Shown in pieces: positions 16,923-25,831 of a DNA stretch of 64,000 nt. The notes beneath the pieces are model-generated. The model was not told the origin of the DNA and searched no databases. It saw only the letters and a list, made by a program, of their open reading frames with translations. Positions within the stretch are counted from its first letter, which is position 1. The number at the start of each line of letters is the position of its first letter. The DNA lies in contig NZ_FNOI01000001.1 of the NCBI RefSeq assembly GCF_900107015.1, positions 126,501 to 190,500 of the forward strand. Direction: 5' to 3'. The DNA comes from Litoreibacter albidus (GTDB lineage: Bacteria; Pseudomonadota; Alphaproteobacteria; Rhodobacterales; Rhodobacteraceae). Made by a program: the position numbers and the translations under genes.

Positions 16923-16970
16923 GCCCGATGTCGCTTTTGAAACAATTGCGACATCGGGCTGTCGCAATTG
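16923..16970. other. Two mutually exclusive hairpins upstream of ruvC
   Basis: GCCCGATGTCGC (16923-16934) pairs perfectly with GCGACATCGGGC (16948-16959). An overlapping pair, CAATTGCGAC (16943-16952) with GTCGCAATTG (16961-16970), is also perfect. The segment GCGAC at 16948-16952 belongs to both, so only one can form at a time. This switch-like layout sits 80 bases before ruvC in a 341-base gap (16708-17048) that otherwise shows only a SOS-box-like site. Confidence 0.5.
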
Positions 16971-16995
16971 GCGTATCGCTGCGCTCTTGGCAAAT

Positions 16996-17010
16996 GTTCT
17001 TGTTTCGTGC
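16996..17010 (+). promoter_or_regulatory. SOS (LexA) box-like site of ruvCAB
   Basis: GTTC at 16996-16999, seven bases, then GTGC at 17007-17010: one mismatch from the alphaproteobacterial LexA consensus GTTC-N7-GTTC. It lies 38 bases upstream of ruvC, whose operon is part of the SOS response in many bacteria. Confidence 0.5.
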
Positions 17011-17048
17011 TACTTGTGGCGAAAGAACAACAAAAAAGTAGAGCAGCG

Positions 17049-17558
17049 ATGCGTGTGATAGGGATTGATCCGGGGTTGAGAAACCTTGGATGGGGCGTAA
17101 TCGACACTGACGGGTCGCGTATTTCGCATGTGGCGAACGGAACCTGCCACTCTTCAACCGGAACGCCACTGGGGGAGCGACTGTTGAGTTTGCACGCCCA
17201 GCTGAGCGACGTCTTCGCGCTTTATGCGCCAGAGACCGCCGGCGTGGAGCAGACATTTGTGAACAAAGACGGCGCGGGGACCCTGAAGCTGGGCCAAGCC
17301 CGCGGGATCGCCATGTTGGTGCCCGCGCAGGCGGGGGTCAGCATTGGGGAATACGCGCCCAACAAGATCAAGAAGACCGTTGTGGGCGTGGGCCATGCAG
17401 ATAAGACGCAAGTGGCGCATATGGTTAAGATGCAACTGCCCGGCGTGATCTTAACGGGGCCGGACGCGGCGGACGCCTTGGCGATAGCCCTGTGCCACGC
17501 CTTTCACGCCCGAACTGGCAACACATTAAGCGCAGCATTGGCGAAGGCAGGGGCATGA
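17049..17558 (+). CDS. ruvC: Holliday junction resolvase RuvC
   Basis: A 169-residue RNase H-fold endonuclease. [16 protein letters not shown] supplies the first catalytic Asp (residue 7), VEQTFVNKD the catalytic Glu (near 66), and the C-terminal [15 protein letters not shown] the last two Asp residues. It cuts Holliday junctions symmetrically, guided by RuvAB. The ATG at 17049 is chosen because the family begins MRVIGIDPG; the frame is open upstream. Its stop overlaps the ruvA start (ATGA). A LexA-like site precedes it. Confidence 0.96.
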   Translation: MRVIGIDPGLRNLGWGVIDTDGSRISHVANGTCHSSTGTPLGERLLSLHAQLSDVFALYAPETAGVEQTFVNKDGAGTLKLGQARGIAMLVPAQAGVSIGEYAPNKIKKTVVGVGHADKTQVAHMVKMQLPGVILTGPDAADALAIALCHAFHARTGNTLSAALAKAGA

Positions 17559-18208
17559 TCGGAAAACTCACAGGGCGTCTGGACTACCGCGCGACGGATC
17601 ACGTTTTGATCGACGTTGGGGGGGTGGGCTACATGGTTTACTGCTCTGAGCGCACGATGGCGGTGCTGCCCGGCCCCGGGGAGGCCGTGTCGCTGTTTAC
17701 CGAGTTGCTGGTGCGCGAAGACCTGCTGCAACTGTTCGGCTTCACCACATTGATAGAGAAAGAATGGCACCGCTTGTTGATGACGGTGCAAGGCGTCGGC
17801 GCGAAGGCGTCGATGGCGATTTTGTCCACGCTGGGGCCGGACGGCGTGTCGCGGGCGGTCACTTTGGGGGATTGGAACGCGATCAAAGCGGCGAAGGGCA
17901 TCGGTCCTAAGACGGCCCAGAAGGTGGTGCTGGAGTTGAAGGACAAGGCGCCGAAGGTGATGGCGATGGGCGGCAGTCTGGCCGCCGCGCAAGGCGAGGT
18001 TGTGGCCGCGCCGGAGAATGACGACGTGATAGAGGCGGTCGCACCCGCCAATGCGTCGACGCAGGCGGAGGCATTGTCGGCGCTCACCAACCTTGGCTAT
18101 GCCCACGGGGATGCGGCCAGCGCGGTGGCGCAGGCGGCGGGCGAGGGTGCAAGTGACACCGCCGCGCTGATCCGCGCGGCGCTAAAGCTGCTGGCCCCGA
18201 AAGACTAG
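17555..18208 (+). CDS. ruvA: Holliday junction DNA helicase subunit RuvA
   Basis: A 217-residue protein: domain I OB-fold ([28 protein letters not shown]), domain II with two helix-hairpin-helix motifs ([13 protein letters not shown] and [16 protein letters not shown]), a flexible acidic linker near 140-165, and domain III ([20 protein letters not shown]), which binds RuvB. RuvA tetramers hold the junction in an open square form. Translationally coupled to ruvC by a four-base overlap; ruvB follows after 52 bases. Confidence 0.95.
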   Translation: MIGKLTGRLDYRATDHVLIDVGGVGYMVYCSERTMAVLPGPGEAVSLFTELLVREDLLQLFGFTTLIEKEWHRLLMTVQGVGAKASMAILSTLGPDGVSRAVTLGDWNAIKAAKGIGPKTAQKVVLELKDKAPKVMAMGGSLAAAQGEVVAAPENDDVIEAVAPANASTQAEALSALTNLGYAHGDAASAVAQAAGEGASDTAALIRAALKLLAPKD

Positions 18209-18260
18209 CGCGTAACGCTTGCACTGGAAGAGTGCCGACCAGTGCTGCATAGAGATATAT

Positions 18261-19283
18261 ATGAACGAACCTGACCCAACATTGCGCCCAGAACTGCGCC
18301 CCGGCGATGCGGACCGCGCCTTGCGCCCGCAAGGCCTTGACGAATTCATCGGCCAAGCGGAGGCGCGTGCCAACCTCAAGGTGTTTATCGAGAGCGCCAA
18401 AACCCGTGGCGAGGCGATGGACCACACGCTGTTTCACGGTCCGCCCGGTTTGGGGAAAACCACGCTGGCGCAGATCATGGCGCGTGAGCTTGGGGTGAAC
18501 TTCCGCATGACCTCTGGCCCCGTGCTGGCCAAGGCGGGCGATCTGGCGGCGATCCTGACCAATCTGGAAGCCCGCGACGTGTTGTTTATCGACGAGATCC
18601 ACCGCCTTAACCCCGTGGTGGAGGAGATCCTCTATCCGGCGCTTGAGGACTTCGAGCTGGACTTGGTGATCGGTGAAGGCCCCGCCGCGCGCACCGTGCG
18701 GATTGAGTTGCAGCCGTTTACGCTGGTGGGGGCGACCACGCGGCTGGGGCTGCTGACGACGCCGCTCCGCGACCGCTTCGGCATCCCGACGCGTTTGCAG
18801 TTTTACACCGAGAGCGAATTGCATGAGATTGTGCGCCGTGGCGCACGGATGCTGGGTGTTCCCTGTGAGGACGACGGAGCCTCGGAGATTGCCAAACGCG
18901 CCCGCGGCACGCCGCGTATTGCGGGGCGGTTGCTGCGTCGGGTGGTGGATTTTGCGGTTGTTGAAGGCGGCGGTAAGATCACGCGGGCGCTGGCCGATAG
19001 TGCGTTGACACGGTTGGGCGTGGATCATCTGGGCTTGGACGGCGCGGACCGTCGTTATCTGCGACTGGTGGCCGAAAATTACCAAGGCGGCCCTGTGGGG
19101 ATCGAGACCATGTCGGCGGCTTTGTCGGAAAGCCGTGACGCGCTGGAAGAGGTGATTGAGCCTTACCTGCTGCAACAAGGTCTGATACAGCGCACCCCGC
19201 GCGGGCGGATGCTGGCGCAAAAGGCGTGGACCCATCTGGGGTTGGAAGCGCCGCAAATGCGAAACGACTTGTTTGAAGGATAG
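18261..19283 (+). CDS. ruvB: Holliday junction helicase ATPase RuvB
   Basis: A 340-residue AAA+ motor. Walker A GPPGLGKT is at 60-67, Walker B LFIDEIHR near 108, sensor 1 GATTR near 155, and the C-terminal winged helix has the [13 protein letters not shown] segment. Typical [14 protein letters not shown] start. It drives branch migration as a hexamer on RuvA. ATG 18261 is preferred over a TTG 42 bases upstream because it fits family length and starts right before [20 protein letters not shown]. Third gene of the ruvCAB operon. Confidence 0.96.
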   Translation: MNEPDPTLRPELRPGDADRALRPQGLDEFIGQAEARANLKVFIESAKTRGEAMDHTLFHGPPGLGKTTLAQIMARELGVNFRMTSGPVLAKAGDLAAILTNLEARDVLFIDEIHRLNPVVEEILYPALEDFELDLVIGEGPAARTVRIELQPFTLVGATTRLGLLTTPLRDRFGIPTRLQFYTESELHEIVRRGARMLGVPCEDDGASEIAKRARGTPRIAGRLLRRVVDFAVVEGGGKITRALADSALTRLGVDHLGLDGADRRYLRLVAENYQGGPVGIETMSAALSESRDALEEVIEPYLLQQGLIQRTPRGRMLAQKAWTHLGLEAPQMRNDLFEG

Positions 19284-19291
19284 ACATTCCC

Positions 19292-19933
19292 GTGGTTTTC
19301 GAAGTAACGGCGCAAAGCGTAGAGCAGATGTTCACCCGTGCAGATGGCACCTATAAGTTCGCCCGCTGGGGCCGCCCCATAGCACCCGTGGTGTTCGGGG
19401 TGGAGGACAGCGCGGTCTCGGTCTTTAAGGACGCGATAGAGGCGGTGTGCCGGTTGGCCAAACACGAGATGGCGGAGACTGATCCAGAACTCGGCGCGAA
19501 CTTCATGGTGTTCTTCGTGTGTGACTGGCAGGAGTTGGCGGATACCCCCAATCTGGACCGGATGATCCCAGAGCTCGCACCTTTGGTGGACCGGCTGAAA
19601 TCTGCGGACGCCAATCAATACCGGCTGTTCCGGTTTGACGACGACGGCGGGATCAAGGCTTGTTTCTTGTTCTTGCGCATGGACGCTGCGATGTCGGAGC
19701 TGCCTGCGGACACGCTGTGTCTGGGGCAGGCGGTGCAATCCGTTCTGCTGTGGTCGGAAGCGGCGTTCGCCAGTACCTCCCCCTTGGCGCTGACTGGTGA
19801 CAACGTGGCGATTTTGAAGCCGGACGTGGCGAATGTGATCCGCGCGGCCTACGATCCGGTCATGCCCGTCGCGGCGGAAGACACATCGCACGCGTTGCGC
19901 ATGGCGGCGCGTGTCGGGATGTTGGTGGCGTGA
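19292..19933 (+). CDS. Conserved hypothetical protein between ruvB and DUF6500
   Basis: A 213-residue soluble protein starting at GTG eight bases after the ruvB stop. No signal peptide or membrane helix. It is acidic, with FARWGRPIAPVVFGVEDSAV and LCLGQAVQSVLLWSEAAFA among its more structured segments. I do not recognise a named domain. Placement inside the ruvCAB-ybgC-tol cluster and the four-base overlap (GTGA) with the next gene show it is expressed as part of the operon. I recall similar proteins at this spot in other Rhodobacterales, which argues against chance coding. No function is proposed. Confidence 0.75.
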   Translation: MVFEVTAQSVEQMFTRADGTYKFARWGRPIAPVVFGVEDSAVSVFKDAIEAVCRLAKHEMAETDPELGANFMVFFVCDWQELADTPNLDRMIPELAPLVDRLKSADANQYRLFRFDDDGGIKACFLFLRMDAAMSELPADTLCLGQAVQSVLLWSEAAFASTSPLALTGDNVAILKPDVANVIRAAYDPVMPVAAEDTSHALRMAARVGMLVA

Positions 19934-20148
19934 GGGCAGAGCTGCGCCGCAAAGCCGTTGCCATCTGCACGGACAAGATCGCCAAGAAGGGCGCGGGCGT
20001 CGGCCTGTCGTTTTACGCGTTCTTCGCCAATAGGAACGATACGCCCGAGTTGCTGATGGAAGCGGCGCGCTGGTGGATCGAGACGCACCGGCTTGACCAC
20101 TTCGAGAAAGCCGTCAAAATTCGCGCCATGATTGAGGCAGGGGACTGA
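19930..20148 (+). CDS. DUF6500-like small protein
   Basis: A 72-residue protein beginning with GTG that overlaps the previous stop by four bases. The sequence (KAVAICTDKIAKKGAGVGLSFYAFFANRNDTPELLMEAARWWIE) matches my recollection of DUF6500 proteins, small alphaproteobacterial proteins of unknown role. No membrane segment. The stop is one base before the ybgC start, so the genes are tightly co-translated. Confidence 0.7.
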   Translation: MRAELRRKAVAICTDKIAKKGAGVGLSFYAFFANRNDTPELLMEAARWWIETHRLDHFEKAVKIRAMIEAGD

Positions 20149-20149
20149 C

Positions 20150-20542
20150 ATGCCACACAGGTTTTCCGTGCGCGTCTACTACGAGGACACCGACCTTGCG
20201 GGCATCGTTTACTACGCCAACTACCTGAAGTTCATCGAGCGGGCCCGCAGCGAGTGGGTGCGCGAGATCGGCGTGGATCAGGTGGCGCTTAAGGCGGAGC
20301 ATGGCATCGTCTTTGCGGTGCGCCGCGTGGAGGCGGATTACCTTGCGTCGGCCAAGTTCGACGACATGCTGGATGTGGTGACAGAGGTTCAAGTCATCTC
20401 GGCGGCGCGGATCACGCTCACGCAAGATGTCACCCGTGGCGACGCGGTGCTGTTCAAATCGCTGATTACCCTTGTTTGCATCGGCGCGGACGGGCGTCCG
20501 CAGCGGCTTCCGGCGGATATTCGCCAGTTGATGCAACGGTAA
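20150..20542 (+). CDS. ybgC: Tol-Pal-associated acyl-CoA thioesterase YbgC
   Basis: A 130-residue hot-dog-fold thioesterase. VYYEDTDLAGIVYYANYLKFIERARSEW carries the catalytic Asp (YEDTD) and the YxxYL motif typical of YbgC. It hydrolyses short- to medium-chain acyl-CoA, and in proteobacteria is tied to phospholipid metabolism at the membrane. The ATG at 20150 fits the family start (MPHRFSVRVYYEDTD); GGCAGGGGA upstream provides the ribosome site. First gene of the tol-pal cluster. Confidence 0.93.
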   Translation: MPHRFSVRVYYEDTDLAGIVYYANYLKFIERARSEWVREIGVDQVALKAEHGIVFAVRRVEADYLASAKFDDMLDVVTEVQVISAARITLTQDVTRGDAVLFKSLITLVCIGADGRPQRLPADIRQLMQR

Positions 20543-20652
20543 CAGGAATTTTTATACCCATCTGACGTGGAATATAGCAATGCGGTGGCGTTGCGGCTAT
20601 CTTGTAGCCAATCAAGCCGCACAAAGCGGTAAAAACAAGGCGAGCAGGTTTT

Positions 20653-21348
20653 ATGGAAGCTGAGGCAATCGGCCTAGCCAGCGACGTTGACTTTTCAGTC
20701 ACGGCGCTTTTTTGGCGGGCAACATTCGTAGTTAAATTGGTCATGTTGATGCTGATCGGGGCGTCGTTCTGGAGCTGGGCCATCATCGTGCAGAAGTTTA
20801 TCAACTTCCGCAAAGCCCGTGCCTCTGCCGCCGAGTTTGACCGCGCCTTTTGGTCGGGTGAACCGCTGGATGAGCTGTTCGACAAAGTGGGCAGCGACCC
20901 GCAGGGCGCATCGCAACGTATCTTCGCCGCAGGCATGTCGGAGTGGCAGCGCTCCCATAAGGACGATGGCCAGCTGATCGCGGGGGCGACCGCGCGGATT
21001 GACCGCTCCATGGATGTGGCGATCGCGAAGGTTGAAGAGAACCTGAACAACGGTTTGACGTTCCTTGCCACCGTCGGCTCCACCGCGCCGTTTATCGGGC
21101 TGTTCGGGACCGTGTGGGGCATCAAGAACGCGTTTGAGGAAATCGCCATCGCGCAAAACACCAACCTTGCGGTTGTGGCGCCTGGCATCGCGGAGGCGCT
21201 TGTCGCCACGGCCTTGGGGCTGGTGGCCGCGATCCCAGCGGTTATTTTCTACAACAAACTGTCGACAGACGCGGACCGCATCATGTCGGGCTACGAGGCG
21301 TTTGCCGACGAATTCACCACCATCCTGTCGCGCCAGCTGGATTCCTGA
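20653..21348 (+). CDS. tolQ: TolQ, Tol-Pal proton channel subunit
   Basis: A 231-residue inner-membrane protein of the ExbB/MotA/TolQ family. Three hydrophobic helices are visible (near 20-45, 135-155 and 170-200). The MotA/ExbB motif ATVGSTAPFIGLFGTVWGI and VAPGIAEALVATALGLVAAIPAV are characteristic. With TolR it forms the proton-driven motor that energises TolA. Located 110 bases after ybgC with AGGCGAGCAGG upstream of the start. Confidence 0.96.
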   Translation: MEAEAIGLASDVDFSVTALFWRATFVVKLVMLMLIGASFWSWAIIVQKFINFRKARASAAEFDRAFWSGEPLDELFDKVGSDPQGASQRIFAAGMSEWQRSHKDDGQLIAGATARIDRSMDVAIAKVEENLNNGLTFLATVGSTAPFIGLFGTVWGIKNAFEEIAIAQNTNLAVVAPGIAEALVATALGLVAAIPAVIFYNKLSTDADRIMSGYEAFADEFTTILSRQLDS

Positions 21349-21351
21349 GCG

Positions 21352-21828
21352 ATGGCGGGCGGTGTCATTCAAGGCGCGTCTTCGGGCGGTCGTCGGGGCA
21401 AGCGGCGCAAGGGCGGCGCAAAGCCCATGTCAGAAATCAACGTCACACCGTTCGTTGACGTGATGCTGGTGCTGTTGATCATCTTCATGGTCGCGGCCCC
21501 ATTGCTGACGGTGGGCGTTCCGGTGGAACTGCCGAAGACGGCAGCCTCCGCGTTGCCGACAGAGCAAGAAGAGCCGTTGACCATCACCATTGAGGCCAGC
21601 GGGCAACTGTCTATCCAGAACACAGAGATTGAAGACGACGCGCTGATTGGCCGTTTACGTGCCATTGCCGCAGAGCGCGACAACGACAAGGTGTTCCTGC
21701 GTGCCGACGGCGCGATCCCTTATGAGCGCGTCGTTCAAGTGATGGGCGCGTTGAACAAGGGCGGATTTTCCAACATCGGTTTGGTGACGGACACCGGCGG
21801 CCCATCGCTTGATGGGCAGGATGGGTAG
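21352..21828 (+). CDS. tolR: TolR, Tol-Pal proton channel subunit
   Basis: A 158-residue ExbD/TolR-type protein. After a basic 25-residue N-terminus (SGGRRGKRRKGGAKPM), SEINVTPFVDVMLVLLIIFMVAAPLL forms the single helix containing the essential Asp in FVDVMLVLL. The periplasmic domain (about 60-150) ends in GGFSNIGLVTDTGG. It pairs with TolQ. Its start is three bases after the tolQ stop. Confidence 0.95.
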   Translation: MAGGVIQGASSGGRRGKRRKGGAKPMSEINVTPFVDVMLVLLIIFMVAAPLLTVGVPVELPKTAASALPTEQEEPLTITIEASGQLSIQNTEIEDDALIGRLRAIAAERDNDKVFLRADGAIPYERVVQVMGALNKGGFSNIGLVTDTGGPSLDGQDG

Positions 21829-21834
21829 CGCCTT

Positions 21835-23004
21835 ATGCGCATGTCTCCAAATACGGGCACCTATGTTTCCGGCGCAGGCCACGCGGCCTTTATCCTCTAC
21901 CTGATTTTAGGGGGCTTTTTCGTGTCGCGTGACACCGATCTGGATGTGGAGGTCAGCAATGTCTCCATCATTTCGGGCGAAGAGTTTGAAGCTATGCAAG
22001 CGCAATCCCCCGGTGAGGGGGAGTTGCCGCCAGCGCCTGAAACACCCGTAGAGGTGGATCAACCCGCGCCAGCGGTAGAGCCGGCTGCACCAAGCACGCC
22101 GCCACCTGAACCTGCGCCCGCCCCGCCCGCGCCGGACGTCGCGCCGGAAGAACCTGTTGTGCCGGAGTCGCCAGCCCCTGTGCAGGAGGCGGTGGAAGCC
22201 CCAGTCCAACCCGAACAGGCCGAAGCGCCTGAAGTGGACGGCGATCCGGGCGCTACTTTGATCGACCCTGACGCGCGGCCCGTGCCGCGCCCTGCGGAGC
22301 GGATCGCCGACGAAGTCGTCGAGGAGCCGGACCCAGAGGTTGCAATCGCTGACGAGGATCAGGCCGCAAGCGCCCCCGCGCCGGAGCCGACACCCGTGGA
22401 AGAGGCACAGGAAGAAACCGCACGCGAGGAATCCACGACGGAGATCGTGACCGAAGCGGATGAACCCGCGACCCACGCACCGACGTTGTCCACGCGACCG
22501 GGCCGCAAGCCCACGCCGCCTGCGCGCCCTGCGCCGCAAGTGGCTGAAGCCCCCGCAGCGACGGAGTCTGAGCCCACGACATCCGCGCCGAGCCTTGCGG
22601 ACAGCATCGCCGACGCCGTGGCCGAAGCGAACAGCGAGACGGCGCAGCCCAACAACGCCAACCCCGGTGGCGGCACGTCATCGCCCATCACGAGCCAAGA
22701 AAAGGGCGCGTTCATTCTGGGCATCCAGAAGTGTTGGAATGTGGGGGCGTTGGGCACCGATGCGCTGGCCGTTTCGGTGGTGGTCGGCTTCCAGATGGAG
22801 CAGGACGCCAAGCCGATTATCGGCTCGATCAAGCTGATCTCGTCCAAAGGCGGCAGCGGCGTTGCGGTGGATAAGGCCTATGAGGCAGCGCGCCGCGCGA
22901 TCATCCGTTGCGGGGCAAGTGGCTATAACCTTCCCCTCGACAAATATGACCAATGGCGTGAAGTGGAAGTCAGCTTCAACGCGACGAACAAAGAAATAAG
23001 ATGA
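21835..23004 (+). CDS. tolA: TolA-like trans-periplasmic energy transducer
   Basis: A 389-residue protein: N-terminal membrane helix (YVSGAGHAAFILYLILGGFFV), a long Pro/Ala/Glu-rich spacer (about 60-270) able to cross the periplasm, and a folded C-terminal domain with FILGIQKCWNVGALGTDALAV and YDQWREVEVSFN, containing a conserved-looking Cys pair (KCWN, RCGAS). The spacer is compositionally biased but the position between tolR and tolB and the end domain identify it as TolA. It links the TolQR motor to TolB/Pal during outer-membrane constriction. Start six bases after tolR. Confidence 0.92.
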   Translation: MRMSPNTGTYVSGAGHAAFILYLILGGFFVSRDTDLDVEVSNVSIISGEEFEAMQAQSPGEGELPPAPETPVEVDQPAPAVEPAAPSTPPPEPAPAPPAPDVAPEEPVVPESPAPVQEAVEAPVQPEQAEAPEVDGDPGATLIDPDARPVPRPAERIADEVVEEPDPEVAIADEDQAASAPAPEPTPVEEAQEETAREESTTEIVTEADEPATHAPTLSTRPGRKPTPPARPAPQVAEAPAATESEPTTSAPSLADSIADAVAEANSETAQPNNANPGGGTSSPITSQEKGAFILGIQKCWNVGALGTDALAVSVVVGFQMEQDAKPIIGSIKLISSKGGSGVAVDKAYEAARRAIIRCGASGYNLPLDKYDQWREVEVSFNATNKEIR

Positions 23005-23088
23005 CCTTAATGGCGCAAATACGCCGAAGTACGGCTGGGCGGGGCGTGAATGCCTTGCAAAACGCCGCCTTCGTGAAAGGATAAGACC

Positions 23089-24396
23089 ATGTTCAAGATG
23101 ATCCTCACCTGTCTGGCTGTTGTCATGACGCTGTCCGCTGCGAAGGCGGAGCCTTTGCGCATTGAGCTGGACAGCCCGAATATCGAGCCGCTGCCCTTCG
23201 CCGCCCCCGCCTTCATCGCGGAGACCGCGGGCGCAGAGCAATACGCGCGCGATCTGGCGTCGGTGGTGGCTGCTGACTTGCAAGGCTCCGGCCTGTTTCG
23301 TGCGATCAGCCAAGACGCCTACATCAGCCAGATCACCAGTTTTGAGAGCCCCGTCCAATATGCGGACTGGAAAGCGATCAACGCGCAGGCCTTGGTCACG
23401 GGGGCTGTCAGCACAACCAATGACGGCCAGATTGTCGTGAAATTCCGCCTGTTTGACGTTTTCTCTGAGGACCAAATGGGCGAGGGGCTGCAATTTGTGG
23501 GCTCCACCAACGGCTGGCGTCGGATGGCGCATAAGGTGGCGGACGCGGTTTATACGCGGATCACTGGCGAGGGCGGCTATTTCGACAGCCGCGTTGTTTA
23601 TGTGGCAGAGACCGGCCCGAAGAACGCCCGCCTAAAACGCTTGGGCGTGATGGATTACGACGGGGCCAACCAGCAGTTCCTGACGGATGCGCAGGCAATT
23701 GTGCTGGCTCCGCGTTTCTCGCCCAACGGCGACCGCGTGATCTACACGTCGTACGAGAGCGGCTTCCCGAAGATTTACGTGCTGGATGTGGCCTCTGTCG
23801 GGCGGCGCGTGTTGCAAGACCAGCCGGGCACGATGAGTTTTGCCCCGCGCTTTGCTCCGAACGGGCAGGACGTTGTGTTCTCCCTCACCACTGGGTCGAA
23901 CACGGATATTTACCGCCTCAATCTGGACAGCGGGCAGCGCACGCAGCTGACCTCCAGCCCCGCAATCGAAACTGCGCCCAGCTATTCGCCTGATGGCACG
24001 AAGATCGTGTTTGAAAGCGACCGCTCCGGCACGCAGCAGCTTTATGTGATGGACGCCAACGGCGGCGAGGCCACGCGCATTTCTTTCGGGCAGGGCCGCT
24101 ATGGCACGCCTGTTTGGTCGCCGCGCGGGGATCTGGTGGCTTTCACCAAACAAAACCGCGGACGGTTCCACATTGGCGTGATGCGCACGGACGGATCGGG
24201 GGAGCGGTTGCTGACGGCGTCCTTCCTTGACGAGGGCCCGACATGGGCACCGAACGGTCGCGTTATCATGTTCACCCGCGAGACCGCCGGATCGGCCGGA
24301 TCGTCCACGCTGTATTCGGTCGACATTTCGGGGCGTAACCTGAAGGCCGTGCAAGCGAATGCGTCGGACCCAAGCTGGTCGCCACTGCTGAAGTAA
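23089..24396 (+). CDS. tolB: TolB, periplasmic beta-propeller
   Basis: A 435-residue exported protein. The signal peptide ends near residue 21 (TLSAAKAEP). The N-terminal domain (to about 165) is followed by a six-bladed propeller with repeated [43 protein letters not shown] and [10 protein letters not shown] units. TolB binds Pal and TolA and helps coordinate outer-membrane invagination. GAAAGGATAAGACC precedes the start. Standard length. Confidence 0.96.
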   Translation: MFKMILTCLAVVMTLSAAKAEPLRIELDSPNIEPLPFAAPAFIAETAGAEQYARDLASVVAADLQGSGLFRAISQDAYISQITSFESPVQYADWKAINAQALVTGAVSTTNDGQIVVKFRLFDVFSEDQMGEGLQFVGSTNGWRRMAHKVADAVYTRITGEGGYFDSRVVYVAETGPKNARLKRLGVMDYDGANQQFLTDAQAIVLAPRFSPNGDRVIYTSYESGFPKIYVLDVASVGRRVLQDQPGTMSFAPRFAPNGQDVVFSLTTGSNTDIYRLNLDSGQRTQLTSSPAIETAPSYSPDGTKIVFESDRSGTQQLYVMDANGGEATRISFGQGRYGTPVWSPRGDLVAFTKQNRGRFHIGVMRTDGSGERLLTASFLDEGPTWAPNGRVIMFTRETAGSAGSSTLYSVDISGRNLKAVQANASDPSWSPLLK

Positions 24397-24478
24397 ACCA
24401 CACGATTCCCATTGCGCCCTAAACATGCTAACTTCGGCGCAATCGAGCCAACATATATGACCCATAAGGATCACACCG

Positions 24479-25000
24479 ATGAAGACGCTTACCAAGGTTG
24501 CCCTGTTGACCACCACGCTGGCGCTGGCCGCCTGCGCCAAAAGCCCGTTTGACCGTAGCGGCGACACTGCCGGTGGCGCAGGCGCTGGCGGGTTTGACAA
24601 CGGCGGCATTTCCACCTCCGCCTTGGACCCGAACAGCCCCGCTTACTTTAGCCAGACCATCGGCGACACGGTGCTTTTCAACGTGGACCAGTCCACGATC
24701 AACGACACCGCGCGTAGCACGCTGGCGCAGCAAGCCAACTGGCTGACCACGAACCCAAGCTACACCGCCATCATCGAAGGCCACGCCGACGAGCAGGGCA
24801 CCCGTGAATACAACCTTGCCCTTGGCGCGCGCCGCGCCGCCGCCGCCCGCGACTATCTTGTGGCGAACGGCGTTGCCGACAGCCGCCTGCGTACGGTGAC
24901 CTTCGGCAAGGAGCGTCCGCTGGAGGCCTGTTCAACAGAAGCCTGTTATGCGAAGAACCGTCGTGCGGTGACGGTGATCTCCGCTGGTGTTGGCAGCTGA
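24479..25000 (+). CDS. pal: Peptidoglycan-associated lipoprotein Pal
   Basis: A 173-residue lipoprotein with lipobox LAAC at residues 16-19. A Gly/Ala/Asp-rich spacer is followed by an OmpA-like domain (about 60-170) with VLFNVDQSTI, IIEGHADEQGTREYNLALGARRA, and LRTVTFGKERPL, including the Asp and Arg that bind meso-diaminopimelate. It anchors the outer membrane to peptidoglycan and is the target of TolB. Located 82 bases after tolB with AAGGATCACACC upstream. Confidence 0.96.
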   Translation: MKTLTKVALLTTTLALAACAKSPFDRSGDTAGGAGAGGFDNGGISTSALDPNSPAYFSQTIGDTVLFNVDQSTINDTARSTLAQQANWLTTNPSYTAIIEGHADEQGTREYNLALGARRAAAARDYLVANGVADSRLRTVTFGKERPLEACSTEACYAKNRRAVTVISAGVGS

Positions 25001-25012
25001 TAGGCTAAGATT

Positions 25013-25831
25013 ATGCGCAAGGTACTAATGTGTTTGAGTTTCGCTTTGAGCGTGGGGCCGCTGGCCGCACAGGACTCGAGCCTTGCGGATATTCGCGCCG
25101 AGCTGGGGCAGCTGAATGCGTCGATCGTGCAGCTGCGCGCCGAATTGGCGGGCGGCAACACCGGTGGTTTGACCATCACCGGTGACACCCTGCAACGCAT
25201 CGACATTATCGAGGCGTCCTTGGCCAAGCTCACGTCCAAGACGGAAAGCCTTGAGAACCGCATTAACCGTGTGGTGACAGACGGCACCAACCGCGTGGGC
25301 GATCTGGAATTTCGCCTGTGTGAGCTGGAAGAGGGCTGCGACCTAGGCTCTGTCGGTCAAACGCCCACTTTGGGCGGGGATGCGGGGGCGGCACCGGCTG
25401 CGCCCGTCGCGCCTGCGTCCACACCGGACACGGGTGGGGCCGAACTTGCAATGTCCGAGAGACAAGACTTTGAGCGGGCGCAGGAGGCGCTCGCAGCCGG
25501 TGACTTTCAAGGCGCCGCTGAAAAGTTTGCGACCTTTAATGAATCCTACCCGGGCGGCCCGCTAGCCGCCGACGCGTATTTCTACCGTGGGCAAGCCTTG
25601 GCGCAGTCCGGCGACTGGAACAACGCGGCACGTGCCTATCTGGAAAGCTTCTCCGGCTCCCCCGACGCGCCGCGCGCGCCAGAGGCGTTGTTCCGTTTGG
25701 GGCTGTCCCTATACGAATTGGGCCAAGCGGAGGAAGCCTGCCTGATGCTGCAAGAAGTCGGCGTGCGCTACCCTGGCTCTGATCAGGTGCTTCCGGCGAA
25801 TTCTTCCATGCGCAACCTCGGCTGCCAGTGA
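25013..25831 (+). CDS. ybgF: Tol-Pal system protein YbgF (CpoB)
   Basis: A 272-residue exported protein: signal peptide to ALSVGPLAAQ, an N-terminal coiled coil (about 22-90, LADIRAELGQLNASIVQLRAEL), a Gly/Ala/Pro linker, and a C-terminal TPR region (from about 145) with FERAQEALAAGDFQGAAEKFATFNESYPGGPLAADAYFYRGQAL. CpoB coordinates peptidoglycan synthesis with Tol-driven constriction. It ends in GCQ; its stop overlaps the GTG start of tilS. Confidence 0.92.
   Translation: MRKVLMCLSFALSVGPLAAQDSSLADIRAELGQLNASIVQLRAELAGGNTGGLTITGDTLQRIDIIEASLAKLTSKTESLENRINRVVTDGTNRVGDLEFRLCELEEGCDLGSVGQTPTLGGDAGAAPAAPVAPASTPDTGGAELAMSERQDFERAQEALAAGDFQGAAEKFATFNESYPGGPLAADAYFYRGQALAQSGDWNNAARAYLESFSGSPDAPRAPEALFRLGLSLYELGQAEEACLMLQEVGVRYPGSDQVLPANSSMRNLGCQ

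Noticed and set aside
18084-19256. 390-residue open frame on the minus strand inside ruvB
   Set aside because: Antisense shadow of ruvB; composition rich in Arg, Gln and His without any motif.
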